From assembly GCF_012034175.1 (NCBI RefSeq), contig NZ_JAATEJ010000012.1:124001-188000 (forward strand): a stretch of DNA of 64,000 nt, in the 5' to 3' direction. Shown here piece by piece: positions 24,897 through 33,721 of the stretch. This DNA comes from Actinacidiphila epipremni. Lineage in GTDB: Bacteria > Actinomycetota > Actinomycetes > Streptomycetales > Streptomycetaceae. The notes below the pieces were generated by a model. That model did no database searches and was not told the DNA's origin. It worked only from the letters and a program-made list of their open reading frames with translations. The position numbers were made by a program, and so were the translations under genes. How positions within the stretch are numbered: the stretch's first letter is position 1; each line of letters starts with the position of its first letter.

Positions 24897-26324
24897 ATGC
24901 GACGCAGTCCCTGGGCCACGCTCACCGTGCTGGCCCTCGCCCAGTTCATCGTGGTGCTCGACGTGACGATCGTGAACGTCGCGCTGCCCCACATCCAGAC
25001 CGACCTCGGCTTCACCCCCGACGGCCTGCAATGGGTCATCAGCGCCTACACCCTGGTCTTCGGCGGCTTCCTGCTGCTCGGCGGGCGGGCCGCCGACCTG
25101 CTCGGGCCGCGCCGCGTCTTCGTCGCCGGCCTGGTGCTGTTCGGCGTGACCTCGCTCGCCGGGGGCCTGGCCGGCTCACCCGGGCTGCTGATCGCCGCCC
25201 GTACCGTGCAGGGCCTCGGCGGCGCCCTGCTCTCGCCCGCCGCGCTCGGCATCCTCACCGTGACCTTCCCGCGCGGCCGCGAGCGCAACATCGCCATGAG
25301 CGTGTGGGGCGGCCTGGCCGGCCTCGGCGGCACCCTCGGCGTCGTCGCCGGCGGCTTCCTCGTGGACTCGCTGAGCTGGCGCTGGGTCTTCATCGTCAAC
25401 GTGCCGATCGTCGTCGCGCTGGTCGCCGTCACCCCGCTGCTCGTCCCGCACATCAAGCCGCACGCGGGCAACCGCTCCTTCGACCTGCTGGGCGCGCTGC
25501 TGGCCACCGGCGGGCTGCTCGCCGTCGTCTACGCGGTCGTGCGCGCCGAACCGCTCGGCTGGTCCTCCGCCGAGGTCGTCGGCTGCCTGGCCGGCGGGGT
25601 GCTGCTGCTCGTCGCCTTCGTCCTCGTCGAGACCCGCACCGACGCGCCGCTGGTGCCGATGCGGCTGCTGCGCTCGCGCGCCCTGAGCAGCTCGGGCGGC
25701 GCCATCGCGCTGACCGGCGCGGGCTTCCTGTCGATGTTCTACCTGACCGCGATCTTCCTGCAGCAGGTGCGCGGCGACAGCGCGCTGCGGGCCGGCGTGG
25801 AATTCCTGCCGATGGGCGGCGCGGCCATCGCCTCCGCGGTGCTCGCCACCCCGCTCATCCACCGCTTCGGCACCCGCCCGGTGCAGACCGCCGGCACCCT
25901 GCTCGGCGCCGCGGGGCTGCTGCTGCTCTCCCGGGCCGACGCCACCGGCGCGTACGCGAGCCAGATCCTGCCCGGCACGGTGCTGTTCGGCATCGGCATC
26001 ATCGCGGTGTCCGTGCCGGCGCAGATCGCCGCCGTCGTCGAGGTCAAGGACACCGACGCGGGCGCCGCCTCCGGGGTCTTCACCGCCTTCCAGCAGGTCG
26101 GCGGCGCGGTCGGCCTTGCCGTCGTCACCACGCTCGCCACCTCCCGCACCACCCACGCCCTGACCACCGGCGCCACGCAGTCCGACGCCCTGGTCGCCGG
26201 CTTCCACCGCGGCCTGCTGATCGCGGCGGCCTTCTGCGCCGGCACCTTCCTGGTCACCCTCTTCTTCTCCCCGCGGCTCGCCCCGACCGCCGACCAGATC
26301 GCCGGCGCGGCGGCAGCGGCGTAA
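24897..26324 (+). CDS. DHA2-family MFS drug exporter (EmrB/QacA type)
   Basis: A 475-residue, 14-helix proton-driven multidrug exporter. Helix 1 has the DHA2 signature FIVVLDVTIVNVALPHIQTDL; motif A is GGRAADLLGPRRV, and the motif C-like segment is near GGLAGLGGTLGVVAGGFL. The ATG at 24897 has TTGAGG 5 nt upstream. Expression is probably held off by the divergent TetR until a substrate binds it. The transcript ends at the hairpin at 26326-26369. The substrate cannot be inferred; antibiotics and dyes are typical of the family. Confidence 0.92.
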   Translation: MRRSPWATLTVLALAQFIVVLDVTIVNVALPHIQTDLGFTPDGLQWVISAYTLVFGGFLLLGGRAADLLGPRRVFVAGLVLFGVTSLAGGLAGSPGLLIAARTVQGLGGALLSPAALGILTVTFPRGRERNIAMSVWGGLAGLGGTLGVVAGGFLVDSLSWRWVFIVNVPIVVALVAVTPLLVPHIKPHAGNRSFDLLGALLATGGLLAVVYAVVRAEPLGWSSAEVVGCLAGGVLLLVAFVLVETRTDAPLVPMRLLRSRALSSSGGAIALTGAGFLSMFYLTAIFLQQVRGDSALRAGVEFLPMGGAAIASAVLATPLIHRFGTRPVQTAGTLLGAAGLLLLSRADATGAYASQILPGTVLFGIGIIAVSVPAQIAAVVEVKDTDAGAASGVFTAFQQVGGAVGLAVVTTLATSRTTHALTTGATQSDALVAGFHRGLLIAAAFCAGTFLVTLFFSPRLAPTADQIAGAAAAA

Positions 26325-26325
26325 C

Positions 26326-26369
26326 ACCCGAAGGAGCCGGGCCCGCCTCGACGGGCCCGGCTCCCGGGT
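26326..26369. terminator. Bidirectional terminator between the DHA2 exporter and GH3 genes
   Basis: Arms 26333-26345 and 26352-26364 pair perfectly over 13 bp with a 6-nt loop. ACCCG (26326-26330) and CGGGT (26365-26369) extend the stem past a 2-nt bulge. It lies between convergent stops. Confidence 0.85.
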
Positions 26370-26386
26370 GGGTTGCGGCGGACGTG

Positions 26387-28687
26387 CTACGACGCGGTGC
26401 ACACCGGGACGGGCAGCGGTGAGCCGGGGGCGCCGTTGGCGGTGAAGCCGAAGGAGACCGAGGCGCCCGGCGAAACGGCGCCGTTGTAGGGGGCGTTGGT
26501 GACCGTCACCGACGAACCGCTCTGTGAGAGCGTGCCGTTCCACAGGCTGGTGATGGTCGCGCCCGGCTGCGACCACGTGACCTTCCAGCCGCCGAGCGCG
26601 GACGTACCCGGGTTGGCGACGGCGACATCCGCCTGGAAGCCGCCGGACCAGGAGTTGGTCACCGTCAGCGTCGCCGTGCAGCCGCTCGCGGGCGGCGTGG
26701 TCGGCGGCGGGGTGGTGGGCGGCGGCGTCGTCGGGGGCGGGGTCGTGGGCGGGGGAGTGGTCGGCGGCGGCGTCGTCGGCGGGGGAGTGGTCGGCGGCGG
26801 GCTGGTCGGCGGGGTCGTGCCGCCGTACGTCAGGCCGTAACCGTACGCGAACAGCGGCGTCTTGCCGTCACCGTCGTTGATCGGCTCCTGCGACACGCTC
26901 TGCATCCACGACACCGGCAGCTTGCCCGTCGGCGCGTAGTCCCCGAAGAGCACGTCCGAGACGCCGTTGCCCTCGGTGCCGGGCAGCCAGGCCGCCAGCA
27001 GCGCCTTCCAGTCCGGGAGTTGGGCGGCGATGTCCAGCGGGCGGCCGGACACCAGCACCGTCACGACCGGCACACCGCTCGCCTTGAGCTTGGCCAGCAC
27101 GCCCAGGTCCGTCTGGTCCAGGCCCATCGACCCGGTCCGGTCGCCCTGGCCCTCCGCGTACGGCGTCTCGCCGATCACCGCGACGGCGACGTCGTACGAC
27201 GAGCTGATCCCGTCGCCGGTCTTGCTGTACGTCACCTGCGAGGAGTTGGCCACCGCGGACCTGATGCCCTGCAGGATCGACGTGCCCGGCGTGGTGTTGC
27301 CGCTCGCGCCCTGCCAGCTGATCGTCCAGCCGCCGCTCTGGTTGCCGATGTCGTCGGCCGACTTGCCGGCCACGAAGATCTTCGCCGACTTCGACAGCGG
27401 CAGCACATTGCCGTCGTTCTTCAGCAGCACCTGCGACTCGCGCACCGCCTGCCGGGCGATCGCCCGGTGGTCGGCGGAGCCCACCGTGGCGGTGTACGAG
27501 CGGTCGGTCAGCGGGTGCTCGAACAGCCCGAGCTGGAACTTCTTGGTCAGGATGCGGCGGTTGGCGTCGTCGATCCTGGCCGTGGTGACCGTGCCGCTGC
27601 TCACGTCGCTCTTCAGGTCGGCGATGAAGGACTTGTAGTCCGTCGGCACCATCACCATGTCGATACCGGCGTTGACCGCCGTCGCGACCTCCGCCGCGGT
27701 GAAGCCCTGCCGCCCGTCGATCTGGTCGATGCCCGCCCAGTCCGACACCACGAAGCCGGAGAAGCCGAGTTCGCCCTTGAGCAGGTCGGTGAGGAGGTAG
27801 TGGTTGGAGTGGTCCTTGACGCCGTTCCAGCTGCTGTACGACACCATGACCGCGCCGACCCCGCGGTCCACGGCCGCCTTGAAGGGGGGCAGGTGGATCG
27901 CCCGCAGGTCCGCCTCCGACAGCGTGGCGTTGCCCTCGTTGACACCGCCGTCCGTGCCGCCGTCGCCGATGTAGTGCTTGGCGGTGGCCAGCACCGATGC
28001 CGGGCCGCCGAGCGTCTCGCCCTGGAGGCCGGTGATCTCGGTGGTCATCTGCGTGGGCAGGTCGGGCGTCTCGCCGAACGACTCGTACGTACGGCCCCAG
28101 CGGTCGTTGCGCGCCACGCACAGGCAGGGCGCGAAGTCCCAGTCGATGCCGGTGCCCGACACCTCCTCGGCGGTCGCCCGGCCGATCTTCTGCACCAGCG
28201 CCGGGTCGCGCGTCGCGCCGAGGCCGATGTCGTGCGGGAAGATCGTGGCGCCGTAGACGTTGTTGTCGCCGTGCACCGCGTCGATGCCGTAGACCATCGG
28301 GATGGCCAGCGGCGTACTGAGCGCGGTGCGCTGGAAGTTGTCGTACATGTCGGCCCAGGAGCCGGCGTTGTTGGGGCTCGGCGCCGAGCCGCCGCCGGAC
28401 AGGACCGAGCCGATCCGGTACGTGGCCAGGTCGTTGGGGGCGGAGGTCAGCGCGGTCCTGTCGACCTGCGTCATCTGCCCGATCTTCTCGTCGAGCGACA
28501 TGCGCGAGAGCAGGTCGTCGACGCGCTGCGCGACCGGCAGCGAGGGGTCCTGGTACGGCAGCCCGGCCGCCTGGGCGCCGGGCTGCGAGGTCGCGGCGGT
28601 CGCGTGGACCGCCGCGTTCGTGAGGGAGAGCATCGCGAGGACGGCGCCTAGGGCGACGCCCGCTCTGCGGTACGTACGTCTGGACAT
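26387..28687 (-). CDS. Secreted GH3 beta-glucosidase with C-terminal CBM2
   Basis: A 766-residue exported glycoside hydrolase family 3 enzyme. Signal peptide about 1-33; (beta/alpha)8 domain about 45-400 with ATAKHYIGDGG (Lys-His 237-238) and FVVSDWAGI, nucleophile Asp 316; second GH3 domain about 415-640; a PPPTT repeat linker; and a CBM2 cellulose-binding module (about 680-766: GCTATLTVTNSWSGGFQADVAVANPG). It probably releases glucose from cello-oligosaccharides at the substrate surface. The ATG at 28687 has GGAG 5 nt upstream. A perfect CebR-type box lies 43 bp upstream of the start, linking it to cellobiose induction. Confidence 0.93.
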   Translation of the reverse strand: MSRRTYRRAGVALGAVLAMLSLTNAAVHATAATSQPGAQAAGLPYQDPSLPVAQRVDDLLSRMSLDEKIGQMTQVDRTALTSAPNDLATYRIGSVLSGGGSAPSPNNAGSWADMYDNFQRTALSTPLAIPMVYGIDAVHGDNNVYGATIFPHDIGLGATRDPALVQKIGRATAEEVSGTGIDWDFAPCLCVARNDRWGRTYESFGETPDLPTQMTTEITGLQGETLGGPASVLATAKHYIGDGGTDGGVNEGNATLSEADLRAIHLPPFKAAVDRGVGAVMVSYSSWNGVKDHSNHYLLTDLLKGELGFSGFVVSDWAGIDQIDGRQGFTAAEVATAVNAGIDMVMVPTDYKSFIADLKSDVSSGTVTTARIDDANRRILTKKFQLGLFEHPLTDRSYTATVGSADHRAIARQAVRESQVLLKNDGNVLPLSKSAKIFVAGKSADDIGNQSGGWTISWQGASGNTTPGTSILQGIRSAVANSSQVTYSKTGDGISSSYDVAVAVIGETPYAEGQGDRTGSMGLDQTDLGVLAKLKASGVPVVTVLVSGRPLDIAAQLPDWKALLAAWLPGTEGNGVSDVLFGDYAPTGKLPVSWMQSVSQEPINDGDGKTPLFAYGYGLTYGGTTPPTSPPPTTPPPTTPPPTTPPPTTPPPTTPPPTTPPPTTPPASGCTATLTVTNSWSGGFQADVAVANPGTSALGGWKVTWSQPGATITSLWNGTLSQSGSSVTVTNAPYNGAVSPGASVSFGFTANGAPGSPLPVPVCTAS
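26691..26818. repeat. 15-bp repeats coding the Pro/Thr linker of the GH3 enzyme
   Basis: About eight variants of a 15-bp unit code PPPTT on the minus strand. Repetitive Pro/Thr linkers between a catalytic domain and CBM2 are common in actinobacterial cellulases and are often glycosylated. Confidence 0.75.
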
Positions 28688-28727
28688 GACGACTCCGGGT
28701 GGGGGGAGGCCGTGGGGGGCCCTGGAG

Positions 28728-28745
28728 TATGGGAGCGCTCCCATA
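28728..28745. promoter_or_regulatory. CebR-type operator upstream of the GH3 gene
   Basis: A perfect 18-bp palindrome TATGGGAGCGCTCCCATA contains TGGGAGCGCTCCCA (28730-28743), the binding site of the cellobiose repressor CebR as I know it from Streptomyces. A TTGACA -35-like hexamer on the minus strand (28771-28776) lies upstream; a -10 at normal spacing is not obvious. Confidence 0.8.
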
Positions 28746-28877
28746 GATGAGGCCAGCGCGCACGATCCGCTGTCAAGGGCGCGTACGGGTCTGGCGCGCC
28801 GGGTTTCTGCTCAGGCGCTCGTCGGTCGCTTTGTCGGTCGTCCCTCAGCCGCTCTTCAGCCGCTCTTCGGCTGCCCT

Positions 28878-29636
28878 TCAGTGGCCCTCGGCCTGGCGGA
28901 TCCGCCGGTCGGCGTCGGCGGGTGCGAGCTGCGCGTCCTGGAACTGCCGGGTCGTCGGCAGGTTCAGGTGCAGCTCGGAGGCGGTGCTGATCTCGGCGGT
29001 GCCGTGCGCGAGGCGGAAGTCCAGCGCGTGGCCGCCGCGGCGCCGCTCGTCGTCGAGGAAGTGCAGGTGGTAGCCGGCGACCGAGACGCCCTGCTCGAAG
29101 GCGGGGGTGCGAAAGCCCGCGAGCGTGCCGGCGGCGTCGCGGACCACGCTCTCCCGCTGCCCGGCCGTCGCCTCGTTCAGCGGCGGGTAGGGCGGTTGCT
29201 GCTCGCGTACGGTCCGGGTGTGCACGGCCTCGAAGGTGCCCGTGACGCGGACGGCGTGGATGAGGTTGGCGCTGCCCGCGATGGCCTCGTCGAGCTGCCG
29301 TAGCAGGTCGCGGCGGTCGCAGGGTGCGGTGAGCGGCACCCGGAGGTCGGGTGCGAAGCGGGTGACGGCGGCGAAGGGCGTCCGCTCGTCGCCGGCCGCG
29401 AGGGCGACGCTGCCGTCGGCGTGCAGGTGGTGGCAGGTGCCGTCGAGGACCAGCATCTCGCCGTCGAGCCGGTTGAAGGTGCCGAGGCCGAAGTCGCCGT
29501 GCTCCAGCAGTTCGGCGACGGTGACGTCGCCGTCGTAGACGCCGTCGAGCAGGGCGCCCATCGTGGAGGTCTGGTACACCTCGCCGGTTGGGGTGGGCGC
29601 GCCGGGCGCGGGGGTGTCGTCGGGGGTGGGGGTCAT
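28878..29636 (-). CDS. budA: Acetolactate decarboxylase
   Basis: A 252-residue alpha-acetolactate decarboxylase (AlsD/BudA family), converting (S)-2-acetolactate to acetoin. It begins with a polar Pro/Thr leader, then VYQTSTMGALLDGVYDGDVTVAELLEHGDFGLGTFNRLDGEM, typical of the family. GYHLHFLDDERRRGGHALDF carries the zinc ligands (His 190, His 192, His 203). GTCHHLHADG near 67-75 is the other conserved block. The ATG at 29636 has GGAGG about 12 nt upstream. No acetolactate synthase or acetoin reductase gene is adjacent, so its acetolactate must come from branched-chain amino-acid synthesis or another locus. A 9-bp tandem repeat GGGCTTTAC lies at 29675-29692 upstream. Confidence 0.9.
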   Translation of the reverse strand: MTPTPDDTPAPGAPTPTGEVYQTSTMGALLDGVYDGDVTVAELLEHGDFGLGTFNRLDGEMLVLDGTCHHLHADGSVALAAGDERTPFAAVTRFAPDLRVPLTAPCDRRDLLRQLDEAIAGSANLIHAVRVTGTFEAVHTRTVREQQPPYPPLNEATAGQRESVVRDAAGTLAGFRTPAFEQGVSVAGYHLHFLDDERRRGGHALDFRLAHGTAEISTASELHLNLPTTRQFQDAQLAPADADRRIRQAEGH

Positions 29637-29861
29637 GGTCGGCCGCTCCCTCCTGTGGGGTGCGGGGCTCTTCTGGGCTTTACGGGCTTTACGGGCCTGG
29701 GGCTCGCTCGCCGTGCCTGCTGTCGAGTGTGCGCGCGGGCGGGGCGGGGCGGCGAATCCCCTGGCCCGGGCCGGTGGGGCGGGGCGGGAAAACCTGTCCG
29801 CCCGTTTTCCGCCTTTCGGGCGTAGCCTGAAGGGACTGTGCCCGGCTGCGGGGAGGTCCGC

Positions 29862-30050
29862 GTGTTCAACATCCTCGAAGGTTTGTTCGCGCCCTCGCGT
29901 AAGCACACCGACGACGAGCGCAACCGCCTGGAGCTCTTCCGCGAGGAGGAGGGCAACGGCGATCCGGCCCGCGGGCCGATAGACCTCTCGTCGGGGAAGG
30001 TCGTGATGCGCGCGACCCCGCGTACGTCGCCCGAGGCGACGGGCGCCTGA
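29862..30050 (+). CDS. Small DUF6191-type protein
   Basis: A 62-residue acidic/basic mixed protein: FNILEGLFAPSRKHTDDERNRLELFREEEGNGDPARGPIDLSSGKVV. I recognise the pattern from short Streptomyces proteins assigned to DUF6191, whose function is unknown. The GTG at 29862 has a perfect GGGAGG 5 nt upstream, which decides the start over an ATG-like frame opening 24 bp earlier. TAGCCT at 29822-29827 may be its -10. It stands between divergent acetolactate decarboxylase and convergent SMP-30 genes. There is no signal peptide or membrane segment. Confidence 0.75.
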   Translation: MFNILEGLFAPSRKHTDDERNRLELFREEEGNGDPARGPIDLSSGKVVMRATPRTSPEATGA

Positions 30051-30119
30051 GCTTATCTCGCACGGCCGGGTACGCCGGGTAGGTATCCGGCCGGCCGCTG
30101 CGGTGTTTCTACGGCCTGC

Positions 30120-30995
30120 TCAGCCGGCGCGGAGGTGCGCCGGCCGCCCCGGGGTGTCCGCCCGGCGCCGCAGCACCGCGCCGGACAGCGGCCACCGCCG
30201 CAGCTGCTCCTCGGTGAGGCCGCGGGAGGCCGTGGTGACGTACATGGTGCGCAGGTCTGGGCCGCCGAAGGCGATGCTCGTCGGGCGCGGCGCGGGCACG
30301 TCGAGCCGCTCGCGCACCGAGCCGTCCGGCGCGAAGCGCGTGAGGTGGGCGCCGTCCCAGAAGGCGCACCACACGTCGCCGGCCGCGTCCACCCGCAGCC
30401 CGTCGGGCATGCCGTCCAGGGCCGAGGTGTCGGCGAAGACCTCGCGCTCGCCGAGGGTGCCCGAGGCCGCGTCGAAGGGGTAGCGGTGGATGCGGTCGGC
30501 GAGGGTGTCCACGAGGTACATGTGCCGGCCGTCCGGCGACCAGTCGATGCCGTTGGGGCACGCGAAGCCCTCGTCGGCGGTCGCGTACGTGCCGTCGCCG
30601 CGCAGCGCGTAGAGCCGCCCGCGCGGGCGGTGCGCGTCGTCGTCCAGCGAGCCGCTCCAGAAGCGCCCGGCCGGGTCGACGGCGCCGTCGTTGAAGCGGT
30701 ACGACGGCCGGGCGGCCTCCGGGTCGGCCAGGGGCCGCGCTGCCCCGGTGCGCAGGTCCACCAGGTGCCAGCCGCCGCGCATCCCGGCGACCAGCACGTC
30801 CGGCTCCGCGGTGAGCCCCAGGCACCCGACCTCCGCCCCGACCGCCACCACCCGGGCCCGGGCCCGGGTCCCGTCCTCGGCCCGGCGCCATATTTCGCCG
30901 GCGGGGATGTCGACCCAGTGCAGCGTCGCCGTCCGGGCGTCCCACAGCGGGCCTTCGCCGAGCTGGTGGCGCCCGGGCGAGAAGACGTCGAACAC
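30120..30995 (-). CDS. SMP-30/gluconolactonase family protein
   Basis: A 291-residue six-bladed beta-propeller sugar lactonase. Expected metal-site blocks are present: LGEGPLWDARTATLHWVDI (Glu 14 region), RFNDGAVDPAGRFWSGS, GFACPNGIDWSPDG and LDGMPDGLRVDAAGDVWCAFW. These contain the Glu, Asn, Asn and Asp metal ligands of the family. It probably hydrolyses aldonolactones in the cytoplasm. The GTG at 30995 has GAGGAG 9 nt upstream. No sugar dehydrogenase or transporter gene is nearby to suggest the pathway. Confidence 0.88.
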   Translation of the reverse strand: MFDVFSPGRHQLGEGPLWDARTATLHWVDIPAGEIWRRAEDGTRARARVVAVGAEVGCLGLTAEPDVLVAGMRGGWHLVDLRTGAARPLADPEAARPSYRFNDGAVDPAGRFWSGSLDDDAHRPRGRLYALRGDGTYATADEGFACPNGIDWSPDGRHMYLVDTLADRIHRYPFDAASGTLGEREVFADTSALDGMPDGLRVDAAGDVWCAFWDGAHLTRFAPDGSVRERLDVPAPRPTSIAFGGPDLRTMYVTTASRGLTEEQLRRWPLSGAVLRRRADTPGRPAHLRAG

Positions 30996-31179
30996 GGCGC
31001 GGCTCTCCTCTGCCGGGGGCGGTCGCGTCCACCCCGTACGGGTGGAGTCTGCCGTACGGGGTGGGGCGGGGGCGCGGGGGCGCCGGTTGGGGCGCGGGCT
31101 GGCGTGCTGACCTGGGCGCGGGCCCGGGCGCGGGTCGGGTTGCCGGCGAGGGCGCCGGCCGGGGCGTCGGGTGGTGGGG

Positions 31180-32304
31180 TCAGGCGATGGTGGTGGCGCC
31201 GCCCAGCGGGAGGGCCACCTCGAAGCGGCAGCCGCCGGGGACGTTGCGGACCTCGGCGCGGCCCGCGTGCGCCTCGACGATGCCGCGGACGATCGCCAGC
31301 CCCAGCCCGGCGCCGGAGGGCGGGGTGCGGGCCTGGCTGCCGCGCCACCCGGTGTCGAAGACACGCGGCAGGTCCTGCTCCGGTATGCCGCCGCACGCGT
31401 CGGTCACCGCCAGCAGGGCCGTGTCGTCGCGGCAGCTCACCGAGACCGCGACCGTACCGTCCGGCGGGGTGTGGCGGATGGCGTTGCTCAGCAGATTGGT
31501 GAGCACCCGGGCCATCTCCTTGCCGTCGACCTCGACGGGCACATGCGCGATGCCGTTGCCCACCAGGCGCACCCCGCGCTCGCGGGCGAGCGGGTCGGCG
31601 CCGAGCATCGCGTCCGCGGCGAGGTCGCGCAGCGAGACCCGGCTCGGGGACAGCGCGAGGGCGCCGGCGTGGATGCGGGACAGCTCGAAGAGGTCGCCGA
31701 CCATGCCGTTGAGCCGCTCGACCTCGGTACGGATCCGCCGGTGGTAGCGGCCGGGGTCGTCGGCCACGCCGTCCTCCAGCGCCTCGGCCATGGCCCGCAG
31801 GCCGGCCAGCGGGGTGCGCAGGTCGTGCGAGATCCAGGCGACCAGCTCCCGGCGTGAGGTCTCCAAGGTGCGCTCGCGCTCCCGCGAGGCGGCGAGCCGG
31901 TCGCTGGTGGCGGCCAACTCGCGTGTGAGGTCGGCGAGTTCGGCGGTCGCCGCGACGGGCGGCGGGGCGAAGCTGCCGCCGTCCCCGAAGGCGCGGGCCG
32001 CGAGCGCGAGGGCGCGGCTGCGGGCGACCACCCAGCGGCCCATGACCAGCGCGGTCGCGAGCGAAACGACCGCGGCGATGGCCGCGACGAGCGTGACGAC
32101 CCGCAGGTCGTGCGGCGACAGGAACATCGCCCACGCCACCGTGAGGGTCCCGCCGAGCATCGCGGTGACGGCGACCCCCGCGACGACCGCGAGCGACACG
32201 GCGACGGAACGGTGCCGCAACAGCCACAACGCCCCGGCCCCGACCACCCCGGCACACCCGGCTCCCCCGAGCGCGAGCAACGCGATGACAATTAGCCCCC
32301 TCAC
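31180..32304 (-). CDS. Two-component sensor histidine kinase
   Basis: A 374-residue membrane histidine kinase. Three hydrophobic segments (about 4-28, 37-61, 68-88) with no large external domain suggest sensing within the membrane. A HAMP-like/coiled segment (about 89-150) leads to the H-box [10 protein letters not shown] with His 160, the N-box [12 protein letters not shown]1 VTDACGGI and G2 [13 protein letters not shown]. The GTG at 32304 overlaps the response regulator stop (GTGA), so production is coupled to the regulator. The stimulus is unknown; neighbours give no clue. Confidence 0.9.
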   Translation of the reverse strand: MRGLIVIALLALGGAGCAGVVGAGALWLLRHRSVAVSLAVVAGVAVTAMLGGTLTVAWAMFLSPHDLRVVTLVAAIAAVVSLATALVMGRWVVARSRALALAARAFGDGGSFAPPPVAATAELADLTRELAATSDRLAASRERERTLETSRRELVAWISHDLRTPLAGLRAMAEALEDGVADDPGRYHRRIRTEVERLNGMVGDLFELSRIHAGALALSPSRVSLRDLAADAMLGADPLARERGVRLVGNGIAHVPVEVDGKEMARVLTNLLSNAIRHTPPDGTVAVSVSCRDDTALLAVTDACGGIPEQDLPRVFDTGWRGSQARTPPSGAGLGLAIVRGIVEAHAGRAEVRNVPGGCRFEVALPLGGATTIA

Positions 32305-33638
32305 GCGATCCCCCCGGGGGCCGCGGCGCCGCCCGCGAGGCGGCCGGGAACGCCCTCGGGGCTTGCAAACTCGCCCCCGGGGTTTGCGCTGGCGCCTTCC
32401 GGCCGCCCACCGCCGGGTGAGGTACCGTCCGCCCCGTGGCTCGGGCCCCTCTCGGTGCCTGGGGCGGGGCCTTCCGGCCGCCCACCGCCGGGCGGGGTGC
32501 CGTCCGCCCCGTGGCTCGGGCCCCTCTCGGTGCCTGGGGCGGGGCCTTCCGGCCGCCCACCGCCGGGTGAGGTGCCGTCCGCCCCGTGGCTCGGGCCCCT
32601 CTCGGTGCCTGGGGCGGGGCCTTCCGGCCGCCCACCGCCGGGTGAGGTGCCGTCCGCCCCGTGGCTCGGGCCCCCCTCGGAGCCTGGGGCGGGGCCTTCC
32701 GGCAGCCCACCGCCGGGCGTTGCGGTGCCGTCCGCGGGGCGGCCGGTGCCGCCTCCCGGCCCTGCAGCGCCGTCTTCGCGTCGGCCGGGGCTGTCAGCCG
32801 GTCGGCCGCGGTCGCCCTCAGGCCGCCCGCCGCCCGGCGGTGCGGGTGCGGCCGGCGGCGCGGTGGGGGTGGGTGCGGCGGGCGCGTCCGACGCGACCGG
32901 GGCGGCGGCGTGGGCGTCCCGCTCCACGTCGCCCGGGTCGAAGCGGTAGCCGACGCCCCACACCGTACGGATCAGCCGCGGCGCGGCCGGGTCGTCCTCG
33001 ATCTTCGAGCGCAGCCGGCGGACGTGCACGGTCACGGTCGACAGGTCGCCGAACTCCCAGCCCCACACCGCCCGCATCAGCTCCTCGCGGCTGTGCGCGC
33101 GGCCGGGGTGGGCCAGGAACCAGGCGAGCAGCTCGAACTCCCGCAGGGTGAGCGTCAGCTCCCGCCCGCCCTTGGCCGCCTGCCGGGCCCCCGTGTCCAG
33201 GACGAGCCCCGCCGCCCGCAGCACCTTGGCCGGGCCGGCCGCCGCCGCGTTCCCGGCGCGGCTGCGGCGCAGCACGGAGTCCACCCGCAGCGTCAGCTCC
33301 CGCGGGCTGAAGGGCTTGGTGACGTAGTCGTCCGCGCCGACTTCCAGGCCGGTGATCCGGTCCTCCTCCTCACCCCGCGCGCTGAGCATGATCACCGGCA
33401 GCGGGAGGCCTGTGGCGCGCAGCCGGCGGCACACCTCCAGCCCGTCGATGCCGGGCAGCATGAGGTCCAGCACCACCAGGTCCACCGCCCCGTCCGCGGC
33501 CTGCGCGAGCGCGGAGAAGCCGTCCGCCGCGTGCAGGGCGATGTGGCCGGCCCGGCGCAGGTAGCCGGTGACGACCTCCGCGACGGTCGGGTCGTCCTCG
33601 ACCACCAGGATCCGGGCGGGCGCTGCTGGCGTACTCAT
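32301..33638 (-). CDS. OmpR-family response regulator with a long repeat-built C-terminal tail
   Basis: A 445-residue protein, nearly twice the usual 230-240. The receiver domain (about 8-122) has the acidic pair Glu-Asp-Asp near 14-16, phosphoacceptor Asp 58 in VVLDLMLPG, and KPFSPREL. The winged-helix DNA-binding domain (about 145-240) ends with [17 protein letters not shown]...VWGVGYRF. Beyond about 245 is a Pro/Gly/Ala-rich tail of 200 residues containing four full copies of a 25-residue unit ([20 protein letters not shown]...). The ATG at 33638 has GACGCT 6 nt upstream, suggesting a leaderless mRNA. The histidine kinase gene follows with a 4-bp overlap. Confidence 0.9.
   Translation of the reverse strand: MSTPAAPARILVVEDDPTVAEVVTGYLRRAGHIALHAADGFSALAQAADGAVDLVVLDLMLPGIDGLEVCRRLRATGLPLPVIMLSARGEEEDRITGLEVGADDYVTKPFSPRELTLRVDSVLRRSRAGNAAAAGPAKVLRAAGLVLDTGARQAAKGGRELTLTLREFELLAWFLAHPGRAHSREELMRAVWGWEFGDLSTVTVHVRRLRSKIEDDPAAPRLIRTVWGVGYRFDPGDVERDAHAAAPVASDAPAAPTPTAPPAAPAPPGGGRPEGDRGRPADSPGRREDGAAGPGGGTGRPADGTATPGGGLPEGPAPGSEGGPSHGADGTSPGGGRPEGPAPGTERGPSHGADGTSPGGGRPEGPAPGTERGPSHGADGTPPGGGRPEGPAPGTERGPSHGADGTSPGGGRPEGASANPGGEFASPEGVPGRLAGGAAAPGGIA
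32396..32735. repeat. 75-bp tandem repeat coding the response regulator tail
   Basis: Copies start at 32396, 32471, 32546 and 32621, exactly 75 bp apart, with a partial fifth from 32696. The full copies differ at only a few bases, and each codes 25 residues on the minus strand. Flanking tail sequence (PGGG...RP...) looks like older, diverged versions of the same unit. Confidence 0.9.
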
Positions 33639-33721
33639 CCTCACAGCGTCGCACCACGCGCCCCCGAACGTCCCGGCCCGCCCCCCGCCGAGCCGACCCC
33701 GTCCCCATTCCGTAAGGTCCG

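Noticed and set aside
30053-32710. 885-codon minus-strand frame with repeats across the SMP-30, kinase and regulator genes
   Set aside because: It crosses three well-supported genes in another frame; the repeats belong to the response regulator tail.
32396-32735. CRISPR-like array
   Set aside because: The 75-bp units are contiguous with no unique spacers, lie in a coding frame, and no cas genes are present.
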